Part shown: piece after piece, positions 15,875 to 24,178 of the stretch
How the letters are laid out: every line of letters begins with the position of its first letter
Position numbering within the stretch: the first letter of the stretch is position 1
Assembly (NCBI GenBank): GCA_019456145.1
Contig: VRUL01000041.1
Location: 1 to 41,876 of the forward strand
Length of the DNA stretch: 41,876 nucleotides
Source of the DNA: Planctomycetota bacterium
Lineage (GTDB): Bacteria; Planctomycetota; Phycisphaerae; Sedimentisphaerales; Anaerobacaceae
Direction of reading: 5' to 3'
Translations under genes and position numbers: made by a program
The notes under the pieces: model-generated
What the model was told of the DNA's origin: nothing
The model's database searches: none
What the model saw: only the letters and a program-made list of their open reading frames with translations

Positions 15875-15905
15875 ATATTAAACAAACTAAGCCTGCTTTT
15901 GTCAA
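15875..15905 (-). promoter_or_regulatory. trp operon promoter
   Basis: A consensus -35 TTGACA (15905-15900) is followed by TTTAAT at 17 nt (15882-15877) or TAATAT at 19 nt (15880-15875). The predicted +1 falls at 15870-15868, directly before the trpL ATG at 15867. It lies just beyond the end of the convergently oriented ABC permease reading frame's stop at 15939, in the same strand direction. Confidence 0.65.
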
Positions 15906-15938
15906 ACAAAATCTGAAAATCAAGAATTGCAAACGCTC

Positions 15939-16898
15939 TTATGCCTGCAGTTCTCTTGTTTTTGTCCGTGCCAACTGGTCAACCGCGACCGCGAGAATGA
16001 TAATCATACCAATAACAATCAATTGGATATGTGTTGATATTCCCAGCAGGGTGCAGCCGTTCCGCAAGACACTTATCAGTAATGTTCCAATAATTGTGCC
16101 GGTTATAGTCCCTCGACCACCAGCCAGGCTCGCGCCGCCGATCACAACTGCCGCGATGATGTCGAGCTCAAGGGCAATACCTGCTGTTGGCTGGGCTGAG
16201 ACGGTTCGACTGGTTGCAATCATTGCCGCTATACCCACAAGAAGGCCCGTGAAGGTATAGATGTAGATAAGATTGCGGTCTACATTTACACCGGCGTGGA
16301 AGGCCGCCTCACGATTGGACCCAATAGCATATGTATATCGCCCTAATCGACTGTATTTTAAAAGAAAACAGGCTATGGCGACAATGACAGCAACAATTAT
16401 TACAGAAATAGGAATCCCCAGCACAATGCCTTCGCCAAGATACTTGTAGCTTGGCACATTGTACGGCTGTCCGTTGTTCCATACATAGGATATCCCGCGA
16501 AATGCGCTCATAGTACCAAGCGTTACTATGAACGGTTGGAGCTTTAGTTTTGTAATAAGCACTCCATTTACAAAACCACAAATAACGCCTACAACGACCC
16601 CCAGGATGGTACCAACAACAAAGGCGCCTCCCTGCGGATTCGATCCACCGATAGCAACCATTGCGTATGCGCCCACCATGCCGGAAAGGGCCATCATCGA
16701 CCCTACGGAAAGGTCTATTCCTGCTGATATGATAATCGATGTCATACCGATTGCGATGATGCCGTTGACACTTGAGCGGCGGAGCACGTTCATAAAGTTT
16801 TCCGTCGTAAGAAAAGTATCCGGCTTTAGTGCCGACAGAACACAGATTATCAGTGTCAGACTACCGAAGGGCAGCAATTGTCTTACAAATTTGCCCAT
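15939..16898 (-). CDS. Ribose-type sugar ABC transporter permease
   Basis: The 319-residue integral membrane protein belongs to the RbsC/BPD_transp_2 family. About nine hydrophobic segments are visible. The family signatures are GIDLSVGSMMALSGMVGAYA near the N-terminus, FVNGVLITKLKLQPFIVTLG in the middle, and VVIGGASLAGGRGTITGTII near the C-terminus. It forms the inner-membrane channel with the ATPase encoded immediately upstream (no gap between genes). It is the last gene of the transporter operon, ending only 34 bp from the trp promoter. The substrate is a pentose or other monosaccharide, not resolvable from sequence. Confidence 0.92.
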   Translation of the reverse strand: MGKFVRQLLPFGSLTLIICVLSALKPDTFLTTENFMNVLRRSSVNGIIAIGMTSIIISAGIDLSVGSMMALSGMVGAYAMVAIGGSNPQGGAFVVGTILGVVVGVICGFVNGVLITKLKLQPFIVTLGTMSAFRGISYVWNNGQPYNVPSYKYLGEGIVLGIPISVIIVAVIVAIACFLLKYSRLGRYTYAIGSNREAAFHAGVNVDRNLIYIYTFTGLLVGIAAMIATSRTVSAQPTAGIALELDIIAAVVIGGASLAGGRGTITGTIIGTLLISVLRNGCTLLGISTHIQLIVIGMIIILAVAVDQLARTKTRELQA

Positions 16899-18425
16899 TT
16901 AGTTTGCCTCCACCGCCGCCAAATGCATAACTTCTTCCTGTGTGGTTTCGCTGGTCTTTAAATTTCCCACAAGTCGTCCCCGGCGCATCACTAAAATTCG
17001 GTCCGTTATCCCAAACAGCTCGCCCAATTCGGATGATATAAATAATATCGCCTTGCCTTCTTCCGCAAGCCTGTTAAGAAGTGAGTACACTTCCTTCTTG
17101 GCACCGACATCGATACCCCGCGTCGGTTCGTCAAAAATCATAAAATTAGATTTTGCCAGCAGCCACCTCGCAATCAGGAGTTTCTGTTGGTTACCGCCGG
17201 ATAAAGAGTCCACTGGAGCCTGCGGGCTCAACCATTTGATGGATAATTGCGCCCCGACATCGGCAGCGATTTTATTTTCTTTGGCCGGATTGATTATTCT
17301 TTTCATCCCTAATAATCCCAGGCTTGCTATAGTCACATTCCAACTGCACGCAAGGCCAAGGCACAAACCGGTTCGTTTGCGGTCTTCAGTTAATAAAGCA
17401 ATGCCTTGGGATATGGCATCGGCCGGAGAACTTATTGACAACTCTTTGTTATCAAGCACTATCGAACCCGAAGCTTTTTTGTCAACGCCAAAGATAGCTC
17501 GGGCAACTTCTGTTCGGCCTGCACCGACAAGACCGGCCATTCCAACAATCTCTCCCGACCGAATATCGAAAGAAATGTCCTTTATCCGACTGTCCGATGA
17601 AAGATTGTTGACCCTTACACGAACATCACCAGGTTTAACATCCCGGTCTGGAAAAAATTCTGTCAGTTCACGCCCAACCATATAACGAATGATTTGGGCA
17701 ATATCAAGCTTCGTAACTGATTCGGAGTGAACGACCTTACCATCGCGTAGAATAGTCACATCGTCGGCCAGACCGATTATCTCTTCCAAACGGTGGGAAA
17801 TATAGATAACTGAAATACCACTTTTTTGCAGCCGCCGAACTATTTCAAAGAGTCCTTCGACCTCGGCTTCAGCCAACGACGAGGTGGGCTCATCCATAAC
17901 AATAATCGAAGCTTTGCGTGCAAGAGCTTTTATAATAGCAGCGACCTGGCAATCCCCGGTGGATAGCTCCGATACTACGGCAGCCGGGTCAATATCGAAA
18001 TTGAAATTTTCGGCTAATTCCGCCGTTGTATTCACCATTGCCTTGTAGTCAACAGTGAATGGCAGAATACCTACAGGCTCATTGCCGAGGAAAACATTTT
18101 CAGCGACGGTCAGGTGTTCAGCCAGGTCCAAATCCTGGTAAATCATCGATACGCCGACTGCCAGGGCCTGTTCCGGTTTATCGAATGTGCAAGGCTTTTC
18201 GTGGATTTCGATCTCGCCTTTGTCCGGACGATAAACACCCGCTAAGATTTTCATAAGTGTTGATTTACCCGCACCGTTCTCGCCTACCAAAGCGTGCACC
18301 GTCCCTGCCTGCACAGTAAAGCTTACGTCCGAAAGTGCCTGCACAGGTCCGAAGCTCTTGGATATCCCCACCATTCGCAGCGCGGTGCCGGTGTCGCTGC
18401 GGTTGTTCTGCACTGATGTGGTCAT
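16899..18425 (-). CDS. Sugar ABC transporter ATP-binding protein, tandem RbsA-type
   Basis: The 508-residue protein has two ABC domains. Domain 1 has Walker A GENGAGKSTLMK near 48-59, a degenerate signature ELSTGDCQVAA instead of LSGGQ, and Walker B IIVMDEPTSSL. Domain 2 has a degenerate Walker A region GLVGAGRTEVARAIFG, an intact signature DSLSGGNQQKLLIARWLL and FMIFDEPTRGIDVGAKKE. This asymmetry is normal for RbsA/MglA-type ATPases. The start codon overlaps the stop of the upstream binding-protein gene (ATGA), indicating translational coupling. It energises sugar import with the adjacent permease. Confidence 0.94.
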   Translation of the reverse strand: MTTSVQNNRSDTGTALRMVGISKSFGPVQALSDVSFTVQAGTVHALVGENGAGKSTLMKILAGVYRPDKGEIEIHEKPCTFDKPEQALAVGVSMIYQDLDLAEHLTVAENVFLGNEPVGILPFTVDYKAMVNTTAELAENFNFDIDPAAVVSELSTGDCQVAAIIKALARKASIIVMDEPTSSLAEAEVEGLFEIVRRLQKSGISVIYISHRLEEIIGLADDVTILRDGKVVHSESVTKLDIAQIIRYMVGRELTEFFPDRDVKPGDVRVRVNNLSSDSRIKDISFDIRSGEIVGMAGLVGAGRTEVARAIFGVDKKASGSIVLDNKELSISSPADAISQGIALLTEDRKRTGLCLGLACSWNVTIASLGLLGMKRIINPAKENKIAADVGAQLSIKWLSPQAPVDSLSGGNQQKLLIARWLLAKSNFMIFDEPTRGIDVGAKKEVYSLLNRLAEEGKAILFISSELGELFGITDRILVMRRGRLVGNLKTSETTQEEVMHLAAVEAN

Positions 18426-19384
18426 CTCAGTAATGCCTGAATCTCCGGTGTCTTCAGGTTCTCTTGAGTCACTAATGTTACTCCCGTATCTATACGCCTG
18501 GCGGGTAACTCTTTGCCATCAAGTACGGCCACTACTGCTTTGACGCCTTCATAGCCCATCTTAAAGGGATTTTGTGCCACAAGCGAATCAATAACTCCTT
18601 CTTTTAGCCCGTCGATAAGTGCCTTCTCGGTGTCAAAACCAACCATCTTTATCTTCCCAGTGCGGCCCTGGCTTCGCAGCCCCTGCAATGCTCCTACTGA
18701 AGTTGAGGCATTACACGCAAACAATCCATCGAGCTCGGCGTTTTTCGTAAGCATGTCCTCGGTAACCTGCAATGCTGTCTCAACGGTATCCTTGCCGTAT
18801 TGGGCATCCACGATGTCGATTTCGGGGAACTCTTTTTTGATGGTATCGACAAAGCCATTTTCACGATTCGTAGTCGAGGCCGAACCGGGCACGTACTTCA
18901 AAACTACTATTTTTCCTTTGCCGTTGAGAATTTTGCCCATCCGCCTGGCTGCGATTAAGCCGCCGATATAGTTGTCCGTTGCTGCAAAACAAACATATTT
19001 GTCTGTGTCGATTCCCGAGTCGACAATCACGCATGGTATGTTTTTATTGTACAGTTCCTCTACTTTCGGCACCAGTGCCTTGCTGTCGAGCGGCGCAAGA
19101 ACAATACCGGAAACCTTCTGTACAATGAAGTCTTCAATGATTTGTATCTGCTCTTCGCGGTCAGTCTCTCGCTTGGGACCATTCCACAGGATTTTAACAC
19201 CGGCTTCGGCGCCCGCTTTTTCGGCCCCCTTTCGAACTGATTCCCAGAAAATATGAGTAGTGCCCTTGGGGATTACCGCTATCCGGCGTTGGTTTGTTTG
19301 TTTGCCTTTATTTACAATTCCGTATCCGATAAAAATGATGGCAATTAAGATGAGTGCTATGATAATTGGTAAGGCCTTTTTCAT
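18422..19384 (-). CDS. Periplasmic sugar-binding protein, RbsB-like (copy 2 of a tandem pair)
   Basis: The 320-residue protein belongs to the Peripla_BP_4 family. The ATG at 19384 is preferred over 19390 because AGGGAG then sits at normal spacing and the N-terminus matches the paralog (MKKxLPII). Residues 4-23 are a hydrophobic anchor or uncleaved signal with no lipobox Cys. RRIAVIPKGTTHIFWESVRK, IVLAPLDSKALVP and CVIVDSGIDTDKY are ligand-pocket segments. It is coupled to the ATPase gene. By eye roughly three quarters of residues match the neighbouring copy at 19628-20599, so this is a recent tandem duplication, possibly for ligand diversification. Confidence 0.92.
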   Translation of the reverse strand: MKKALPIIIALILIAIIFIGYGIVNKGKQTNQRRIAVIPKGTTHIFWESVRKGAEKAGAEAGVKILWNGPKRETDREEQIQIIEDFIVQKVSGIVLAPLDSKALVPKVEELYNKNIPCVIVDSGIDTDKYVCFAATDNYIGGLIAARRMGKILNGKGKIVVLKYVPGSASTTNRENGFVDTIKKEFPEIDIVDAQYGKDTVETALQVTEDMLTKNAELDGLFACNASTSVGALQGLRSQGRTGKIKMVGFDTEKALIDGLKEGVIDSLVAQNPFKMGYEGVKAVVAVLDGKELPARRIDTGVTLVTQENLKTPEIQALLR

Positions 19385-19504
19385 AATCATTTCTCCCTAA
19401 ATTTTAGGTTTGACGTCGAGACTCCCTGACGATATTGATTATTGACTAATGATTAATGCCACATTTCTTTCAATGATAAATAGTCAATAGCATGTAGTCA
19501 ACAA

Positions 19505-19532
19505 AGTATATCTACTCTGTTTTGGATTACAA
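19505..19532 (-). promoter_or_regulatory. Promoter of binding-protein copy 2
   Basis: TTGTAA (19532-19527), 16 nt and TATACT (19510-19505) lie 120 bp upstream of the gene. The same hexamers and spacing, with similar flanks (TTGTAATCC, CAGAG), occur upstream of copy 1, so the promoter was duplicated with the gene. The rest of 19391-19627 holds AT-rich direct and inverted fragments of TTGACTA/TAGTCAA type and no gene. Confidence 0.55.
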
Positions 19533-19627
19533 GCCGCCATTTAAAAAATAATCAAGAAAAGGGCCAGCCCCAGGCTTTTAGATACGCCTGATTTGTGGTC
19601 CGATATAAGAGCCCCGGAGATTATTTT

Positions 19628-20599
19628 TTACTGATACGTTCCTTTCACCAGTGCTTGAATTTCCGGAGTTTCAAGGTTCTCTTTAGTTACTAATGCAACA
19701 CCCGTATCTACACGCTTTTCTACTTTTTTGCCGTCCAGTGTGGCGATTAGGGCCTGGACGCCTTCATAGCCCATTTTGAAGGGATTTTGAACCACAAGCG
19801 AATCGACAGCCCCGGTCTTTACACCTTCAATGAGCAGCCCACCGGCATCAAAACCGATCATTTTCATTTTGCCTGCCAGGCCCCGGCTTTGCAGCGCTCG
19901 TAAGGCCCCTACTGAAGTGGACTCATTACAGGCAAACAGGCCGTCAAGTTCGGTGTTTTTCGTCAGCAGGTCCTCGGCGGCCTGCAGCGCGGTCTCAACA
20001 GTATCCATCCCGTATTTGGTGTCAACGATTTTGATTTCAGGAAACTCTTTTTCGATGGTATTGATAAAGCCGTTCTCGCGTTTCATCGTGGAAGCTGAAC
20101 CGGGGGCGTATTTAACAACAACTATTTTTCCCTTACCATTGAGAATCCTGCCCATTCGCCTTGCTGCAATCACACCGCCTTTATAGTTGTCCGTTGCTAT
20201 GAATGAAATATATTTATCTGTGTCGATACCTGAATCAATAATCACACAGGGTATGTTCCTGGCGTATATTTTTTCTACTGATGGAACCAGTGCTTTGTTG
20301 TCAATCGGTGCAAGGACAAAACCTGAAACCTTTTGTGTAATAAAGTCCTCTATGATTTGAATCTGCTTTTCCCGGTTACCTTCGCGCTCCGGCCCGTTCC
20401 AGAAGATTTTAACGCCGGCCTCGGCGCCTGCTTTTTCCGCCCCCTTGCGAATCGACTCCCAGAAAATATGTGTAATTCCTTTAGGAATTACCGCTATTCG
20501 GCGTTGGTTTCCTTGTTTACCTTTCCTTGCAATTCCAATCCCGATAAAGATAATGGCGATAACAACAAGTACAATGATAATAGGTAAGGTTTTTTTCAT
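19628..20599 (-). CDS. Periplasmic sugar-binding protein, RbsB-like (copy 1 of a tandem pair)
   Basis: The 323-residue protein begins MKKTLPIIIVLVVIAIIFIG, a signal/anchor helix without lipobox. The mature domain matches the neighbouring paralog throughout (RRIAVIPKGITHIFWES, VIIDSGIDTDKY, ELDGLFACNESTSVGAL, NPFKMGYEGV). Differences cluster at ligand-loop positions such as LAPIDNKALVPS and ATDNYKGGV. It is encoded upstream of the second copy with 240 bp between, and has its own promoter. The C-terminus is three residues longer. It probably feeds the same permease; both binding the same sugar is inference. Confidence 0.92.
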   Translation of the reverse strand: MKKTLPIIIVLVVIAIIFIGIGIARKGKQGNQRRIAVIPKGITHIFWESIRKGAEKAGAEAGVKIFWNGPEREGNREKQIQIIEDFITQKVSGFVLAPIDNKALVPSVEKIYARNIPCVIIDSGIDTDKYISFIATDNYKGGVIAARRMGRILNGKGKIVVVKYAPGSASTMKRENGFINTIEKEFPEIKIVDTKYGMDTVETALQAAEDLLTKNTELDGLFACNESTSVGALRALQSRGLAGKMKMIGFDAGGLLIEGVKTGAVDSLVVQNPFKMGYEGVQALIATLDGKKVEKRVDTGVALVTKENLETPEIQALVKGTYQ

Positions 20600-20665
20600 A
20601 ATCTACGTACACCGAATTTTGTTTTGAAGCTGATACCACTGTAGAGCAATGCCAATAACCAGTAA

Positions 20666-20699
20666 AGTATATTCGCTCTGCCGCGGATTACAAGTCCGC
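20666..20699 (-). promoter_or_regulatory. Promoter of binding-protein copy 1 with overlapping palindrome
   Basis: TTGTAA (20693-20688), 16 nt and TATACT (20671-20666) match the promoter of copy 2. The -35 lies inside GCGGA-TTACAAG-TCCGC (20683-20699), a palindrome absent from copy 2, which could be an operator or a dispersed palindromic repeat that landed there. Confidence 0.5.
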
Positions 20700-20852
20700 A
20701 GTAGTAAAAACGTAAGTGCCGACAAGGTAGATGTTTGCAAAATCCAAAAAAACAAATTGACACCTCAGTTGACACCTGCATCCCAAAAATAATTAAAATC
20801 GCATTATTGGCTTAGAAAGCCATCAGGATCGTACATATTTACTCATACAGCA

Positions 20853-21036
20853 ATGTCTAAACCCGGCTGTTTTTTTGCATCAAAACCCCTTGAATCCGCC
20901 GGTAAAATCATTGAAACCTCCACAAGATTCTGGTATTATAGGATTTGAAGTATATAGGATTTTCCCAAATGGCGTATATGGGAAATTCCGGCTTAATGAT
21001 ATGGAAAGACTTGCTGGTTTGGCTAAGCGTAATTAA
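20853..21036 (+). pseudogene. Possible small frameshifted gene
   Basis: An ATG at 20853 opens a 31-codon frame (MSKPGCFFASKPLESAGK, then IIETSTRFWYYRI) ending at 20948. The next frame, open from before this point to a TAA at 21036, reads GFEVYRIFPNGVYGKFRLND, then MERLAGLAKRN, which looks protein-like. A single-base shift near 20941 would join them into a protein of about 60 residues. I do not recognise it. Coding is uncertain. The surrounding 20700-20850 holds a TTGACACCT direct repeat (20757 and 20769) and no other gene. Confidence 0.3.
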
Positions 21037-21092
21037 GATGGACTCATTAGGAAATCCAGGTTGAACTTAAATCAGGTGACTGGGTATTTGTG

Positions 21093-22736
21093 ATGCGAAT
21101 CAAGGCCATCCTACTTTTCTTGTTTGCCGTCTTTTTTCTATCTTTGGTTTCGTCGGGAGACCAGGGAAAACCAAAGCTGGCCTCTGTCTCCATCAAGCCG
21201 GCGGTTAAGGAATCGGCACCTTCGCAAACGCCGCCATCTTCTCTCCCGGACGTTAAGGCAAAAAATAAAATTGATGAGTTCGTCCTGGCTAAACTCAAAG
21301 AACTCGGTATCCCCCCTGCCCGACTTTGCTCCGACCACGAGTTTATCCGTCGCGTTTATTTGGATGTGATTGGCACCCTGCCCACTGCGCAGGAAGCCAG
21401 AACGTTCATATTGGACAAGGGCCCCAATAAGCACAGCACCTTGATCGAACATCTGCTGGAACGCCAGGAGTTTGCGGACTACTGGGCGATGAAGTGGAGC
21501 GACCTGCTCCGAGTCAAGGCCGAATTCCCGATCAATTTATGGCCCAACGCAGTACAGGCGTATCACCGCTGGATTCGGACCAGCATTAAGAAGAACCTGC
21601 CTTATGACCGGTTTGTAAGGGAGCTGCTTGTGTCCAGCGGCAGTAATTTCCGTGTGCCGCAGGTCAACTTTTACCGCGCTATCCAAAGCAAAGAACCGGA
21701 AGCCATCGCCCAGGCCGTGGCGCTGACTTTCATGGGAGTGCGCGCTGAGAACTGGGAGAAAGACCGGTTGTCAGACATGGCTGCCTTCTTTTCACAGATT
21801 GTTTACAAGTCCACCGGGGAATGGAAAGAGGAGATCGTTTGTTTCGATCCGAACAAGGCGGGCGCCCTGTCCACTGAGAGCGTGGCGCTGTCGACAATAT
21901 TCCCGGATGGAACCCGGGCCCGGCTGTCACACGGTCAGGATCCACGGGAAGTCTTTGCTGACTGGCTGATTGCTCCGAAGAATCCCTGGTTCACACGCAA
22001 TATAGTAAACCGCATCTGGTCATGGCTGCTTGGTCGCGGCATTATTCATGAGCCCGACGACATCCGACCGGACAATCCGCCGAGCAATCCCGAACTGCTC
22101 GCCTTTCTGGAGAAGGAGTTGATCGGGGCCCACTACGACCTGAAGCACCTCTACAGATTGATTCTGAACTCCAATACGTACCGGCTTTCCTCGGTTCCCA
22201 GGACAAACAAACCAGCCGGACAAGCCAATTTCTCATACTATCCATTGCGTCAGTTGGAAGCAGAGGTGCTGATTGATGCCCTGAACCAGATTACCGGGAC
22301 GACAGAAAAATATTCCAGCGCGATTCCGGAGCCATTCACTTTCATTCCCGCAGAGCAGCGCTCCATTGCGCTGGCGGACGGCAGCATCACCAGTTCCTTC
22401 CTCGAAATGTTTGGTCGTTCGTCGCGCGACACCGGTCTGGAATCAGAACGCAACAACAGTCCCACCTCGGCCCAACGGCTGCATCTGTTGAACTCAAGTC
22501 ACATCCAGCGCAAGATTGAACAGGGCCGCAAGCTTCGAAACCTGATGCAAGCCAAGGGGAATATGCGGCAGCTTGCGACCAGGTTTTATCTGACGATTCT
22601 TTCGCGTTTTCCAACGAATGAAGAGGTGAAGATTGTGGAGGCATATTCCAAATCCAACCGAGGGAACAAGCGGATTGTTGCTGTGGATCTGGCCTGGGCA
22701 TTGATAAACAGTGCGGAGTTTCTCTACCGGCATTGA
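21093..22736 (+). CDS. DUF1549/DUF1553 planctomycete exported protein
   Basis: The 547-residue protein starts at the ATG at 21093, after an in-frame GTG at 21090. A signal peptide (MRIKAILLFLFAVFFLSLVS) precedes a linker rich in Pro and Ser. DUF1549 begins at IDEFVLAKLKELGIPPARLC and continues FIRRVYLDVIGTLPTAQEAR. DUF1553 is marked by NPWFTRNIVNRIWSWLLGRG, HEPDDIRPDNPPSNPELL and YYPLRQLEAEVLIDALNQIT, ending AWALINSAEFLYRH. These proteins are expanded in planctomycetes and paired with DUF1501 genes; the biochemical function is unknown, with polysaccharide processing suspected. No CxxCH haem motif (the PSCyt domain of some relatives) is present. First gene of a three-gene set. Confidence 0.92.
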   Translation: MRIKAILLFLFAVFFLSLVSSGDQGKPKLASVSIKPAVKESAPSQTPPSSLPDVKAKNKIDEFVLAKLKELGIPPARLCSDHEFIRRVYLDVIGTLPTAQEARTFILDKGPNKHSTLIEHLLERQEFADYWAMKWSDLLRVKAEFPINLWPNAVQAYHRWIRTSIKKNLPYDRFVRELLVSSGSNFRVPQVNFYRAIQSKEPEAIAQAVALTFMGVRAENWEKDRLSDMAAFFSQIVYKSTGEWKEEIVCFDPNKAGALSTESVALSTIFPDGTRARLSHGQDPREVFADWLIAPKNPWFTRNIVNRIWSWLLGRGIIHEPDDIRPDNPPSNPELLAFLEKELIGAHYDLKHLYRLILNSNTYRLSSVPRTNKPAGQANFSYYPLRQLEAEVLIDALNQITGTTEKYSSAIPEPFTFIPAEQRSIALADGSITSSFLEMFGRSSRDTGLESERNNSPTSAQRLHLLNSSHIQRKIEQGRKLRNLMQAKGNMRQLATRFYLTILSRFPTNEEVKIVEAYSKSNRGNKRIVAVDLAWALINSAEFLYRH

Positions 22737-22774
22737 TTGTATGAGCGAATTAAGATAAAATATAAGGTGGAAAT

Positions 22775-24163
22775 ATGAGTATGGAAAACAATACAGATGC
22801 CAGATTGCTGAATCCGAATAAGGCCGGACAGATCCAGCCCAAAGGCCGAACGACAATCTCCAGACGTGAAGCGTTACAGCGAGGGCTCTTCGGCGCAGCC
22901 GGTCTGCTGATGGCCGACCGTTTGGCTCCTCAAACTCATGCAGCCGCGCCAAAAGCCAAGGCCAAGTCAGTCATCCAAATCTGGATGTGGGGCGGTCCGT
23001 CGCACATCGACACTTTCGATCCAAAGCCTGATGCGGGTAATGCCTATTGCGGTCAGTTGAACAAGCCAATCAAAGCCAATGTGGACGGGGTCATGATTAG
23101 CGAACTGCTCCCCCTGCTGGCAAAGCAGGCGGACAAGTATTCCATCATCCGCAGCATGACCCATGGCGTGAGGGCCCACGAAACGGCGTCCTACATGGTT
23201 CAGACCGGCCGAAAGTCCGGAGATGGACAGGTCTATCCAAGCGTCGGAGCAGTGGTTTCACTGTTCAAAGGCTACGATGCCGGATACAAAGGACTGATTC
23301 CACCTTACATTGTGCTTACGACTCCACAAGGTCGGTTTTCCGAGGCGGGATTTCTGGATTCGCGCTATAAACCTTTTGCCACGGGCGGTGATCCCCGACG
23401 GACTCCCTTTGTCGTAGAGGGGGTCGTTGCACGAGGCATTACGGAAAAGCGTCAGAAGGACAGGCGTGAGTTTCTCCACAAGCTCAACACACTGGGACAA
23501 ACCATCAAAGGCAATCCCCAATTAGCGGAATTACAGAAGTGCGAAAAACAGGCGTATGATTTGATTCTCGGTGATGCAGGCAAGGTGTTTGATGTTTCAG
23601 GGGAAAAGAAAGAGTTGAGAGAGCAATATGGGCTTACCACTTTTGGCCAATCCTGCTTAGTGGCACGACGTCTGGTCGAACGCGGTGTGCCTTACATCAC
23701 TATCAACTCCAAAGGCTGGGACACACACAAGCAGCATTTCCAGGCCATGCGCAGAAAACTGCCGGAATTAGACAAAGGCCTCTCGACCCTGCTTCAGGAC
23801 TTGTCGGACCGCGGCCTTCTGGACAGTACTATTGTCTGGTTGAGTGGCGAATTCGGCCGAACCCCGAAAGTCCTGTGGGAAGCTCCCTGGAATGGCGGAC
23901 GAGGCCATTGGGGCAAGGTCTTCTCGGCGGTGGTCGCCGGCGGTGGTTTCAAAGGCGGCCACGTCGTGGGAGCCTCGGATGCTAAAGCCGAAACAGTCAA
24001 AGACCGCCCCGTGTACCCGGTTGACCTCATCGGCAGCATGTATGAGCTGCTCGGTATTGATACCGAGGGGAAACTGCCGCATCCCCAGGGCCTGAACGTC
24101 CGCGTGACGCCCGCAACCTCGGATGACGTGAAGGCCGGCGGCCGTTTGAAAGAGATCATGTAA
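22775..24163 (+). CDS. DUF1501 protein with Tat signal
   Basis: The 462-residue protein starts at the ATG at 22775 with AGGTGG five bases upstream. The twin-arginine signal is SRREALQRGLFGAAGLLMAD. The mature DUF1501 domain (sulfatase/alkaline-phosphatase superfamily) has IQIWMWGGPSHIDTFDPKP, SIIRSMTHGVRAHETASYMV, ERGVPYITINSKGWDTHKQH and WLSGEFGRTPKV, with His and Asp residues suited to metal binding. The catalytic activity of the family is not established. It is encoded 38 bp after the DUF1553 gene, the usual planctomycete pairing. Confidence 0.93.
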   Translation: MSMENNTDARLLNPNKAGQIQPKGRTTISRREALQRGLFGAAGLLMADRLAPQTHAAAPKAKAKSVIQIWMWGGPSHIDTFDPKPDAGNAYCGQLNKPIKANVDGVMISELLPLLAKQADKYSIIRSMTHGVRAHETASYMVQTGRKSGDGQVYPSVGAVVSLFKGYDAGYKGLIPPYIVLTTPQGRFSEAGFLDSRYKPFATGGDPRRTPFVVEGVVARGITEKRQKDRREFLHKLNTLGQTIKGNPQLAELQKCEKQAYDLILGDAGKVFDVSGEKKELREQYGLTTFGQSCLVARRLVERGVPYITINSKGWDTHKQHFQAMRRKLPELDKGLSTLLQDLSDRGLLDSTIVWLSGEFGRTPKVLWEAPWNGGRGHWGKVFSAVVAGGGFKGGHVVGASDAKAETVKDRPVYPVDLIGSMYELLGIDTEGKLPHPQGLNVRVTPATSDDVKAGGRLKEIM

Positions 24164-24178
24164 ACGATGGAGGATTCC

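Noticed and set aside
15787..16260. Plus-strand 157-codon frame across the trp leader and permease 3' end
   Set aside because: It is antisense to the trpL attenuator and the permease, both well supported; its translation is Pro/Thr/Ile noise.
18422..20599. Binding proteins as lipoproteins
   Set aside because: The hydrophobic N-termini lack a lipobox cysteine in both paralogs.
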